DNA from: JAIRTY01 sp050257395
Lineage (GTDB): Bacteria > Actinomycetota > Actinomycetes > Streptosporangiales > Streptosporangiaceae
DNA length: 51,502 bases
Direction: 5' to 3'
Assembly (NCBI GenBank): GCA_050257395.1
Contig: JBLMWU010000223.1
Location: forward strand, 1-51,502
In this document: in pieces, positions 33,030-40,418 of the stretch
Numbering within the stretch: position 1 is the stretch's first letter
How the letters are laid out: each line of letters begins with the position of its first letter
The notes under the pieces: generated by a model
Seen by the model: the letters and a program-made list of their open reading frames with translations, nothing else
The model's database searches: none
Told to the model about the DNA's origin: nothing
Translations under genes and position numbers: made by a program

Positions 33030-33620
33030 ATGAACGCCGAGCAGGTGGCCGCGCTGCGCGAACTGCTGGCGCCGACCGGGTGGGTGGAGCGGGCCGCCGC
33101 CTTCGCCCGCGCCCTGCGGACCTCCACCCGCACCCCCGGCGGGCTGCTGGTCGTCGGCACCCCGGACGAGGAGCCCTGGCACCTCACCGCCCACCTGGAC
33201 GAGGAGAGCCGGCTCGGCGGCATCCCGGAACTCGCCCCCACCCTGGTCCGGTGGTCGGCCCCGGCCGGCGCGCCGCTGCACCTCAGCGTGACCCTGGAGC
33301 GGCTGGAAGCCGCCAGGCGCGGCGAGTCGCTGCTGGTGGTCAGCCCGGACACGGCCCCGGATCCGCTGCTGGAGCGGGTCAACGACGCGCGGCACAGCGG
33401 CGCGGTGATCCTCGCGCTGGACCGCGGCGACCCGCAGCTGGAGGATCTCGCCCACGAGGCGCTGGTGGTCGGGCCCACAGCGGCGCCGATGTCCTTCGAC
33501 GCGGCGCAGCACCTGGTCAGCTCCGCGGCCGGGGCGCGGCCGGAGCGGGAGCGCGGCGTCCGGTCCTGGCTCGCCCGGGTCCTGGACAGCGTGAGCGGTC
33601 CCGCCCCCGGCTCCAGCTGA
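33030..33620 (+). CDS. Conserved actinobacterial hypothetical protein
   Basis: 196 residues from ATG 33030. A helical N-terminus (EQVAALRELLAPTGWVERAAAFARALRTS) is followed by LLVVGTPDEEPWHLTAHLDEE, strand-rich DSVRF-free segments, and the C-terminal LVVGPTAAPMSFDAAQHLVSSA. I do not recognise a domain or motif of known function. No signal peptide or transmembrane helix. It is divergent from npdG (47 bases between starts) and is followed by repeat copy B. Confidence 0.72.
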   Translation: MNAEQVAALRELLAPTGWVERAAAFARALRTSTRTPGGLLVVGTPDEEPWHLTAHLDEESRLGGIPELAPTLVRWSAPAGAPLHLSVTLERLEAARRGESLLVVSPDTAPDPLLERVNDARHSGAVILALDRGDPQLEDLAHEALVVGPTAAPMSFDAAQHLVSSAAGARPERERGVRSWLARVLDSVSGPAPGSS

Positions 33621-33622
33621 GA

Positions 33623-33750
33623 GGCTGTCTTTCTGGCCCGTGCTCGCCTCCGGGCCGCTCGAGCCCGCCGTCTTCCCTCCTCGCTCCGGCTCCTTCGCCG
33701 CCTCGCTCGTCAGTCCAGACGGCGGCGCGGCCCTTTGGCTCGCTCGGGCC
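33623..33750 (-). repeat. Dispersed intergenic repeat, copy B (inverted)
   Basis: Second copy of the G+C-rich element, on the minus strand. Its bases 33642-33745 are identical, after reverse complementing, to 46141-46244 (104 of 104). The ends ACGGGCCAGAAAG and GGCCCGAGCG are shared with copy A. It occupies the gap between the hypothetical gene and the padR promoter. Confidence 0.9.
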
Positions 33751-33850
33751 CAGGCGCTGCCGCGCCCCCTCGCGTTGCTGCTCCTGGATACAGGCAGCCA
33801 CCCCTCCGGTCCGGCAGAGACGCGATATAGCGTGAGTCGGCGCTGGGCGA

Positions 33851-33867
33851 TATACTCGGGACCGAGT
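33851..33867 (+). promoter_or_regulatory. PadR promoter/operator
   Basis: TATACT (33851-33856) is a good -10. The perfect palindrome ACTCGG-ga-CCGAGT (33854-33867) overlaps it and ends six bases before the GTGATG start. GCGATATA occurs twice upstream (33822-33829 and 33847-33854). This fits autorepression by the PadR protein. Confidence 0.65.
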
Positions 33868-33875
33868 GATCGGTG

Positions 33876-34550
33876 ATGAGTAAACCTGCGCGAGTCTCTT
33901 CAGCCCCGCTCCGGGCGGCACCGGGCGGCGGCCGGCCGTCCCGCCGGCGCCCGCTGCCCCGCACGCCCATCGCCTTGTCCGTGCTGAACCTGCTCAACGA
34001 GCGGCCCATGCACCCGTACGAGATGCGGTCCATGATGCGGGAGCGCGGTCACGACCGGGCGTTCACCATCCGCGAATCGTCGGTGTACGACACCGTCGCC
34101 CGGCTGGCTGACCGCGGGTTCATCGAGCCGGTAGAGGTCAACCGGGAGGGCCGCAGGCCCGAGCGCACCGTGTACGCGATCACCGAGGCGGGCCGCGATG
34201 AGCTGATGGTGTGGCTGAAGGATCTGACCAGCCAGCCGGCCGCGGAGTACCCGCAGTTCGCCGCCCCGCTGATGTTCATCTATGCGCTCGGCCGCGCAGG
34301 TGCCATCAGCGCGCTGCAGCAGCGGGCCGCCGGCCTGGAGGCCGAGATCTCCCGTTCTGACGCTTTCCGGCGCGCGATCACCGCGGACCTGCCGGATTTC
34401 CCGCGGCTGTTCGGCATCGAGGAGGAGTACGCGCAGGCGATGCGGCGGGCGGAACTGGAGTGGGTGCGCACGATCACCGCGCAGCTGCGGGACGGCTCAC
34501 TCCCCTGGCCCGCCCTGGAGGACGTCCTGGAGGAACCCACGCAGGACTGA
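33876..34550 (+). CDS. PadR-family transcriptional repressor of an ABC exporter
   Basis: 224 residues from ATG 33876 (GTG 33873 equally possible; the site looks almost leaderless). The PadR winged helix reads RTPIALSVLNLLNERPMHPYEMRSMM, SSVYDTVARLADRGFIEP and the wing RTVYAITEAGRDEL. The C-terminal domain has helices for dimerisation (ALQQRAAGLEAEI; RRAELEWVRTITAQLRDG). It precedes a Drr-type ABC exporter on the same strand, so it is probably a ligand-released repressor of that pump. A hairpin separates it from the pump genes. Confidence 0.9.
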   Translation: MSKPARVSSAPLRAAPGGGRPSRRRPLPRTPIALSVLNLLNERPMHPYEMRSMMRERGHDRAFTIRESSVYDTVARLADRGFIEPVEVNREGRRPERTVYAITEAGRDELMVWLKDLTSQPAAEYPQFAAPLMFIYALGRAGAISALQQRAAGLEAEISRSDAFRRAITADLPDFPRLFGIEEEYAQAMRRAELEWVRTITAQLRDGSLPWPALEDVLEEPTQD

Positions 34551-34558
34551 CAGGAAAA

Positions 34559-34586
34559 GGTCCCCGGGGCGGGCACCCCGGGGACC
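34559..34586 (+). terminator. Perfect 11-bp hairpin between padR and the exporter genes
   Basis: GGTCCCCGGGG (34559-34569) and CCCCGGGGACC (34576-34586) pair perfectly around a six-base loop. There is no T tract after it. It starts eight bases after the padR stop and may attenuate transcription into the exporter genes. Confidence 0.65.
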
Positions 34587-34639
34587 GCGAAACCCCGAGC
34601 GCGGCACAGCCGGCACCCTGGGCTCAGCACTTCGAGGAT

Positions 34640-34666
34640 ATGCCGGTCACCGACGCTCCCACCTGA
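34640..34666 (+). CDS. Eight-codon leader ORF resembling the exporter's own start
   Basis: ATG 34640 has GAGG seven bases upstream and encodes MPVTDAPT before TGA (34664-34666). The ATPase gene that starts at 34681 begins MPVTDSPP, so the two initiation regions look duplicated. The stop lies 14 bases before the downstream start, close enough for ribosomes to re-initiate. Whether it is translated is unknown. Confidence 0.35.
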   Translation: MPVTDAPT

Positions 34667-34680
34667 TGAAGGAGTTCGGC

Positions 34681-35712
34681 ATGCCGGTGACAGATTCACC
34701 CCCCAGCGCGATCCGGATCAGCGGGCTGCGCAAGACATTCCGGGTCAAGAGCCAGCAGCTGGAGGCGGTACGCGGGATCGACCTGACGGTGGCGGCCGGG
34801 GAGATCTTCGGGTTCCTCGGCCCCAACGGCGCGGGCAAGACGACCACCCTGCGGATCCTGACCACCCTGCTGCCCGCGGATGCCGGCGAAGCCTGGGTCG
34901 CAGGCGCCGACGTGCGGCGCGAGCCCGGCCAGGTACGGCGGCGGATCGGCTACGTCGGCCAGCTCGGCGGCGCCGACGGCTCGGCGACCGGCCGGGAGAA
35001 CCTGCTCTTGCAGGGGCGGCTGTACGGGATGACCGCGGCCGGCGCCCGGCAGCGCGCGGCAGAACTGATCGGGGCGCTCGATCTCGGCTCGTTCGCGGAC
35101 CGGGTCGCGCGCAGCTATTCCGGCGGCCAGCGGCGCCGGCTCGAGGTCGCGCTCGGCATCATGCACCGCCCGCAGGTCCTGTTCCTGGACGAGCCGACCA
35201 CCGGCCTGGACCCGCAGAACCGGGCGAGCCTGTGGGAGCAGCTCCGCGGCCTGCGGGCATCCGGGACGACCGTGTTCCTCACCACCCACTACCTCGACGA
35301 GGCTGACCAGCTCAGCGACCGGCTCGCCATCATCGACCACGGGGCGGTCATCGCCGAGGGCACCCCGGGCGAGCTCAAGCAGCGCTCCCCGGGCGGCACC
35401 GTCGCCATCACCCCCGCCTTGCCCGCGACCGAGCTGCCGGCCCTGGCCGCCGCGCTGGCCGCCGGGCCGTTCAGCAACGGCGCCAGCACGGATGGCGGCA
35501 CCATCCGGCTTTCCGCCACCGAGCCGGCGCGGGCCATGGCCGCCGCCCTCAGCCTGCTCGCGGACCGCGGCATCAGGGTGCGCGGCGCCTCGGTCGCCGA
35601 GCCCTCGCTGGATGACGTCTTCCTGAGCCAGACCGGCCGGTCGCTGCGCGACGCCGGCCCGCCAGCCGCCGATCAGGCGGCCGCGGGTGAGCGGATGGGT
35701 GATGCGGCATGA
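34681..35712 (+). CDS. ABC transporter ATPase, DrrA type
   Basis: 343 residues from ATG 34681, with AAGGAG 10 bases upstream. Walker A GPNGAGKTTTLRIL, Q-loop VGQLGG, signature YSGGQRRRLEVALGI, Walker B VLFLDEPTTGLD and switch LTTHYLDEADQLSDR are all present. The C-terminal domain is typical of the daunorubicin-resistance DrrA family (LDDVFLSQTGRSLRD). It works with the permease gene that overlaps its stop (ATGA at 35709). The pair probably exports a hydrophobic drug or lipid, under PadR control. Confidence 0.94.
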   Translation: MPVTDSPPSAIRISGLRKTFRVKSQQLEAVRGIDLTVAAGEIFGFLGPNGAGKTTTLRILTTLLPADAGEAWVAGADVRREPGQVRRRIGYVGQLGGADGSATGRENLLLQGRLYGMTAAGARQRAAELIGALDLGSFADRVARSYSGGQRRRLEVALGIMHRPQVLFLDEPTTGLDPQNRASLWEQLRGLRASGTTVFLTTHYLDEADQLSDRLAIIDHGAVIAEGTPGELKQRSPGGTVAITPALPATELPALAAALAAGPFSNGASTDGGTIRLSATEPARAMAAALSLLADRGIRVRGASVAEPSLDDVFLSQTGRSLRDAGPPAADQAAAGERMGDAA

Positions 35713-36470
35713 ACTTCACGCTGCACACCACGCTGTTCTTCCGCCGCAAGCTGCTGGAGACGCTGCGCCAGCCGGTGTGGATCATCACCGGGCTGAGCAC
35801 ACCACTGCTCTACCTGGCGCTCTTCGCTCCCCTGCTGCACACGCTGGCCGGCGGTCCCGGGTTCCCGCACGGGAGAGTGCTGGACATCTTCGTGCCCGGC
35901 ATCCTGACGCTGATGGCCTTCGGCGCGGGGATGGGCGCCGGGTGGGTCGTCATCTGGGAGCTCGACTCGGGCGTGACCGAGCGGCTGCGGGTGACGCCCG
36001 CCAGCCGGTTCGCGCTGCTGCTGGGGTCGGTGCTGCGCGACGTCGTCATGTTCGCCATCCCCGCCCTGGTGGTCGTCGTGGTCGCCGTCCCGTTCGGCTT
36101 CCACGCGCGCTGGGGCGGGCTGGCCGTGCTGCTGCCACTGCTCGCCCTGCTCACCGCCAGCTGCTCGGCGGCCTCGTCGGCGCTCGGGCTGACGCTCCGC
36201 CAGATCGGCAGCCTCGCGGCCGTGGTGACCGGGCTGCAGCTGCCGCTCACCCTGCTGTCCGGCATCCTGCTCCCGCTGTCGCTGGGACCGGGCTGGCTGC
36301 AGGCACTCGGGCACGTCAACCCGATGTACTACGCGGTCGAGGCCGCCCGCGACCTGGCGGCCGGGACCATCGCGACCCCCGCTGTCGGTGAGGGATTCCT
36401 GGTCCTGGGCGCGGTGGCGGCGATGGCGCTGTGGTCGGGAACGCGCAGCTACCGGAGGGCCATGGCGTGA
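35709..36470 (+). CDS. ABC-2 type permease, DrrB family
   Basis: 253 residues; ATG overlaps the ATPase stop. Six hydrophobic helices follow an N-terminal RRKLLETLRQPVWIITGLSTPLLYLALF, with the ABC-2 signature region GILLPLSLGPGWLQALGHVNPMYYAVEAARDLAAG near the C-terminus. It forms the membrane part of the exporter with the DrrA-like ATPase. Size and topology are normal for the family. Confidence 0.93.
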   Translation: MNFTLHTTLFFRRKLLETLRQPVWIITGLSTPLLYLALFAPLLHTLAGGPGFPHGRVLDIFVPGILTLMAFGAGMGAGWVVIWELDSGVTERLRVTPASRFALLLGSVLRDVVMFAIPALVVVVVAVPFGFHARWGGLAVLLPLLALLTASCSAASSALGLTLRQIGSLAAVVTGLQLPLTLLSGILLPLSLGPGWLQALGHVNPMYYAVEAARDLAAGTIATPAVGEGFLVLGAVAAMALWSGTRSYRRAMA

Positions 36471-36529
36471 CGACTGCCCGGTCCGGAATGCGCTGGCAGC
36501 CGGGGCCGCAGCTGCCGTAGATTCGAGCG

Positions 36530-37348
36530 GTGACCAGCCAGACCGAGCGCGCCGAACGCTTCCTCGCGCTGCACCAGGGACCCGATCCGCTGCTGATACC
36601 CAACCCCTGGGACGTGGGCTCAGCCAAGCTCCTCGTCTCGCTGGGTTTCCAGGCCCTGGCGACGACCAGCAGCGGGTTCGCCGCCACGCTGGGCCGCCTG
36701 GACGGCCAGGTCACCCGGGACGAGGCCATGGTGCACGCGGCCGCGCTGGCCGGCGCCACCGACGTGCCGGTGTCCGCGGACCTGGAGAACGGGTACGTGG
36801 ACGAGCCCGCTGAGGTCGCCGAGACGGTGCGGCTGGCGGTCGACGCGGGCCTCGCGGGATGCTCGATCGAGGACTACACCCGCCGCGACGACAGCCCGAT
36901 CTACGACCGCCAGCTCGCGGCCGAGCGGATCGCCGCGGCCGCCGAAGCCGCGGCTGCCAGCCCGGTCCGGCTCGTCCTCACCGCGCGCGCAGAGAACTAC
37001 CTGCACGGCAACCCCGACCTGGCGGACACGATCGCCCGCCTGCAGTCCTACCAGGAGGCCGGCGCCGACGTGCTCTACGCCCCCGGCCTCACCCGGATCG
37101 AGGACATCCGGTCCGTGGTCACCTCGGTGGACCGCCCCGTGAACGTGCTGGCGCTGCCGGGCGTCCCGCCGGTGGCCGAGCTCGCCGAAGCCGGGGTGAA
37201 GCGCATCTCCGTCGGCGGCGGCTTCGCGTGGGCGGCATTCAACGGCGTCGTCGAGGCGGCCAGGGAGCTGCTCGATCAGGGCAGCTACGGCTGGGCCGTC
37301 CGCTCCGCCCCCGGCCGCAAGGCCGTCCGCCAGGCCTTCGGCGGCTGA
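36530..37348 (+). CDS. Isocitrate lyase/PEP mutase superfamily enzyme
   Basis: 272 residues from GTG 36530. LLIPNPWDVGSAKLLVSLGFQALATTSSG, VSADLENGY (metal-binding DxE) and GLAGCSIEDYTRRDD match the PEP mutase/methylisocitrate lyase-like subgroup that splits or rearranges C-C or C-P bonds of 2-oxo acids. The isocitrate lyase active-site loop KKCGH is absent, so the enzyme is not a classical isocitrate lyase. TIM-barrel length is normal. No neighbour indicates the substrate. Confidence 0.87.
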   Translation: MTSQTERAERFLALHQGPDPLLIPNPWDVGSAKLLVSLGFQALATTSSGFAATLGRLDGQVTRDEAMVHAAALAGATDVPVSADLENGYVDEPAEVAETVRLAVDAGLAGCSIEDYTRRDDSPIYDRQLAAERIAAAAEAAAASPVRLVLTARAENYLHGNPDLADTIARLQSYQEAGADVLYAPGLTRIEDIRSVVTSVDRPVNVLALPGVPPVAELAEAGVKRISVGGGFAWAAFNGVVEAARELLDQGSYGWAVRSAPGRKAVRQAFGG

Positions 37349-37487
37349 CACCGCGGCGGACTGCCGCCTCCACCCTCACCGGGGCTGGGCCGGGACAGGC
37401 GCCGATGCGCAGCCTCAGGTCGCTGGGGCCCACCGCCACCTCCAGGGCGGGCCGCTGGTCACTGCGGGCCACGCAACGCCCGGGCGG

Positions 37488-38333
37488 TCAGCCGTCGAGG
37501 CTGAGGACCATGGTGGGCCGCTCGATGACGTGGTCCTCGCGCAGCGGCCGCACGGCGGTGCCGATCGCGAAGAACTCGGTCGTGTGCGAGCCCCAGGTGT
37601 GGCTGTGCTGGCGCAGCTGCACGCCCACGATGCCTTCCGCGTGCAGCGCCTCGGCCTCGGCCTGCATCCGGCTCATGGCCAGCTCCCGCGCGTCGTACAG
37701 GGCCTGGGTGAACTGCTCGATCTCGACGTTGCGGCCGAGGTTCGACAGCACGCCGCCGAGCCGCTGGTGGGCGATGTGGTAGACGCAGGACCCCATCACC
37801 ATGCCGAGCGGCGCGTAGCCCGCCCGGATGAGCGTCCAGAAGTCCTGCCCGGACAGGTCGGAGGTGAACGGCTGGTTCTTGTTGTTCCGCCAGTTGGACA
37901 CGCCGCCGCCGCCCGCGCCCTCCTCGCCCTTGACCGCGGTGCCTACGGCGATGAACTCGGCGATGTCGGCGCCGAACTCCTTCATCTCCACGTCCAGCCG
38001 GACGCCCACGATGCCGTCCGCGCCCAGCGCGTCCGCCTCCGCCTCCATCCGGGTCATCGCCAGCTCGCGGGCGTGGTACATCGCCTGCGAGAGCACGTCG
38101 AGCTCCTGGTTCTTGCCCCACCGGCCGAACTGCAGCCCGACGTGGTAGATCGAGGTGCCCAGCACCAGCCCGAGCGGCCGGAAGCCGGCCTCGCGCACGA
38201 GCAGGAACTCGTTCACCGACAGGTCTGAGGTGAAGATCGAGCCGGGCTTGCCGGGCTGCAGTTCGGCGAGCCGGGCCATGGCGTCCTGGGGGACGCCCGC
38301 GGCACCCAGGTCGGTGGGTGTCTGCTCGGTCAT
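37488..38333 (-). CDS. Tandem YbjQ-like (heavy-metal-binding domain) protein, paralog 1
   Basis: 281 residues with two similar halves. First: FTSDLSVNEFLLVREAGF, GLVLGTSIYHVG, ARELAMTRMEAEADALGADGIVGVRL and EFIAVGTAV. Second: FTSDLSGQDFWTLIRAGYAP, GMVMGSCVYHIA, ARELAMSRMQAEAEALHAEGIVGVQL and EFFAIGTAV. Each half fits the YbjQ/PF01906 domain, a small homo-oligomeric fold of unclear function; metal binding is only implied by its name. It lies 25 bases after a second such gene on the same strand. Confidence 0.85.
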   Translation of the reverse strand: MTEQTPTDLGAAGVPQDAMARLAELQPGKPGSIFTSDLSVNEFLLVREAGFRPLGLVLGTSIYHVGLQFGRWGKNQELDVLSQAMYHARELAMTRMEAEADALGADGIVGVRLDVEMKEFGADIAEFIAVGTAVKGEEGAGGGGVSNWRNNKNQPFTSDLSGQDFWTLIRAGYAPLGMVMGSCVYHIAHQRLGGVLSNLGRNVEIEQFTQALYDARELAMSRMQAEAEALHAEGIVGVQLRQHSHTWGSHTTEFFAIGTAVRPLREDHVIERPTMVLSLDG

Positions 38334-38358
38334 CGTGCTCCTCGGGTGGGCGTGGTGG

Positions 38359-39291
38359 TCAGCGCCCGAGCCGCACCCGGGCGGCCTGCCGGCGCTGCGG
38401 GTCGAGCGAGAGGATGGCCAGGCTGCCGGGCTGGCTGGCCGGCTGGCTGCGGGTGAACGGGAGGATGGCGGTGCCGACGACCGTTGCCTCGGCGATGTGG
38501 TCCCGGGCGTGCTCCATCGAGGGGCATTCGCGCTCGCTGACCCGCAGGTGGTTGGTGGCGATCACCACCCCGGTGCCGCCGATCCGGGCGACGTCCTTCT
38601 GCAGCTGCACCCGTGCGTCGTGCCGGACCTCGTTGACGAGCTCGGTGTAGCCGGCTACCTCCTGGTTGCCCGCGCCCCACCTGGACGCCTGGCGGGTCGC
38701 CCAGTCGTCGTGGCGGACGCCGATGGAGATGCCGAGCGCCAGCCCGGCCGGCACCCAGCCGGCCGTGATCAGCTTGGCGAAGTCCTGACCGGACAGGTCC
38801 GAGCTGAACGGCTGCGGCGGGGCGGCCGCGCCCTGGCCGCGCACGGCGGTGCCGATGGCACGGAACTCCAGGCCGCCCGCGGGAAACGAGCCGATGGACA
38901 GGCGCACGCCGACGATCCCGTGCCCGCCGAGGGCGGCGCACTCCTCGGTCATGCGGCTGATCGCCGTCCGCCGGGCCGCGTACATGGCCTGGGTCAGCGG
39001 CCCGAAGGAGCCCCAGCCGCCGCGGCTGGACACCTGGGTCCGGGCGCCGAGGCTGAGCCCGGTGCCGAAGAACCCGCCCCCCAGCACGCCGGGACACTGA
39101 TACCCACCCTGATAGCCGAGGTTGTAGACGGCGGCGCCGAGGACCTGGCCGGCCGGCTCGAAGCCCACGCTGCGGATCGCCGCGAACTCCTCGGTGGACA
39201 GCGCCGAGCCCCAGGTGCCGCTGCGCCTGATCTCGTCCATCCGGGCACGCGCCGCGGAGGGCAGGCCGCCCCCGGTGGTTCCGCCCGCCAC
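38359..39291 (-). CDS. Tandem YbjQ-like (heavy-metal-binding domain) protein, paralog 2
   Basis: 310 residues, again two YbjQ-like halves: ALSTEEFAAIRSVGFEPAGQVLGAAVYNLG ... LGGHGIVGVRL ... EFRAIGTAV, then FSSDLSGQDFAKLITAGWVPAGLALG ... GTGVVIATN ... EATVVGTAILPF. The second half is the more divergent (GVVIATNHL instead of GIVGVRL). The pattern repeats that of the downstream neighbour, so the pair arose by gene duplication after domain duplication. An operon with 37488-38333 is likely. Confidence 0.83.
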   Translation of the reverse strand: MAGGTTGGGLPSAARARMDEIRRSGTWGSALSTEEFAAIRSVGFEPAGQVLGAAVYNLGYQGGYQCPGVLGGGFFGTGLSLGARTQVSSRGGWGSFGPLTQAMYAARRTAISRMTEECAALGGHGIVGVRLSIGSFPAGGLEFRAIGTAVRGQGAAAPPQPFSSDLSGQDFAKLITAGWVPAGLALGISIGVRHDDWATRQASRWGAGNQEVAGYTELVNEVRHDARVQLQKDVARIGGTGVVIATNHLRVSERECPSMEHARDHIAEATVVGTAILPFTRSQPASQPGSLAILSLDPQRRQAARVRLGR

Positions 39292-39373
39292 TGCGCCCCC
39301 TTCCGGCCTGGTGCCGCTGCTGCCAGCCTAATAGCGCGGAACCGGGCCAGGTAGGTCATTTCCGCCCGGCTGA

Positions 39374-39556
39374 TCAGTCGCGGTCGCGGTCGGCCGCGTC
39401 CCACTCCTCGTTGCGTTCCCGCACGGTCTGCAGGGCATGCTCGGCCGCCTCCCGCGTCGGGTACGGGCCGAGCCGGTCCTTGCCGGGACAGCCGGCGTCC
39501 GGTTCTACCGCATTGTGCTTGAGGCAGTACCACCAGTGCTGCTCGCTCATGCGCAT
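39374..39556 (-). CDS. Small conserved actinobacterial protein
   Basis: Up to 60 residues; the start is ATG 39554-39556 or the ATG two codons later at 39548-39550. The sequence WWYCLKHNAVEPDAGCPGKD, then RLGPYPTREAAEHALQTVRERNEEWDA, is of a type seen beside map in actinobacteria. Two Cys and a CPGKD segment could bind metal, and the second half looks like a short SPOR-type repeat. Function unknown. Its start is only 13 bases from the divergent start of map. Confidence 0.75.
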   Translation of the reverse strand: MRMSEQHWWYCLKHNAVEPDAGCPGKDRLGPYPTREAAEHALQTVRERNEEWDAADRDRD

Positions 39557-39569
39557 AGACTTTCATCCC

Positions 39570-40418
39570 ATGACCAGCACGCTCCAGCCCGGCCGGATTT
39601 CTCCGCTCCGGCAGGTGCCGGCGCAGATCCCGCGGCCCGAGTACGTGGGCCGCAAGCGGCCGAAGACCGGCGAGCCCGACGTGAAGGACGCGGGCACGAT
39701 CGAGCGGATGCGGATCGCCGGCCGGATCGCGGCGCAGGCCCTGGCCGAGGTGGGCCGGCATGTCGAGCCCGGGGTCACCACCGACGAGCTGGACCGGATC
39801 GGCCACGAGTTCCTCTGCGACCACGGCGCCTACCCCAGCACCCTGGGCTACCGCGGGTTCCCCAAGTCGCTGTGCACCTCCCTGAACGAGGTCATCTGCC
39901 ACGGCATCCCCGACGACACGGTCGTCGAGGACGGCGACATCGTCAACATCGACATCACCGCCTTCATCGGCGGGGTGCACGGCGACACCAACGCCACCTT
40001 CCTGGCGGGCGACGTGGACGAGGAGTCCCGGCTGCTGGTGGAGCGGACCCGGGAGGCGATGATGCGGGGCGTCCGGGCGGTCGCACCGGGCCGGCCGCTC
40101 AACGTCATCGGCCGGGTGATCGAGTCCTACGCACGCCGGTTCGGCTACGGGGTGGTGCGGGACTTCACCGGGCATGGGATCGGCCGCACGTTCCATTCGG
40201 GCCTGGTCGTCCCCCACTTCGACGACCCCGAGGCGACCCTGCAGATAGAGCCGGGGATGACGTTCACCATCGAGCCGATGCTCACCCTCGGCACCATCGA
40301 CTACGACATCTGGCCGGACGGGTGGACGGTGGTCACCAAGGACCGCAAGCGCACCGCCCAGTTCGAGCACACGCTGGTGGTCACCGCCGACGGCTACGAG
40401 ATCCTCACCCTCGCCTGA
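39570..40418 (+). CDS. map: Type I methionine aminopeptidase
   Basis: 282 residues from ATG 39570. A -10-like TAGACT (39556-39561) lies eight bases upstream, so the mRNA may be leaderless. Metal ligands are seen in order: VNIDITAFIGGVHGDTNATF (two Asp), GHGIGRTFHSG (His), FTIEPMLTLG (Glu) and FEHTLVVT (Glu). The N-terminal 40 residues (RPEYVGRKRP) contain the SH3-like proline extension usual in actinobacterial MetAP. It removes initiator Met from nascent proteins. The 3' end overlaps the convergent pseudo-protease gene by 25 bases. Confidence 0.95.
   Translation: MTSTLQPGRISPLRQVPAQIPRPEYVGRKRPKTGEPDVKDAGTIERMRIAGRIAAQALAEVGRHVEPGVTTDELDRIGHEFLCDHGAYPSTLGYRGFPKSLCTSLNEVICHGIPDDTVVEDGDIVNIDITAFIGGVHGDTNATFLAGDVDEESRLLVERTREAMMRGVRAVAPGRPLNVIGRVIESYARRFGYGVVRDFTGHGIGRTFHSGLVVPHFDDPEATLQIEPGMTFTIEPMLTLGTIDYDIWPDGWTVVTKDRKRTAQFEHTLVVTADGYEILTLA

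Noticed and set aside
37349..37487. Gap between the PEP mutase-like gene and the YbjQ gene considered for a small RNA or gene
   Set aside because: No frame with a ribosome site and no strong hairpin with a T tract is visible.
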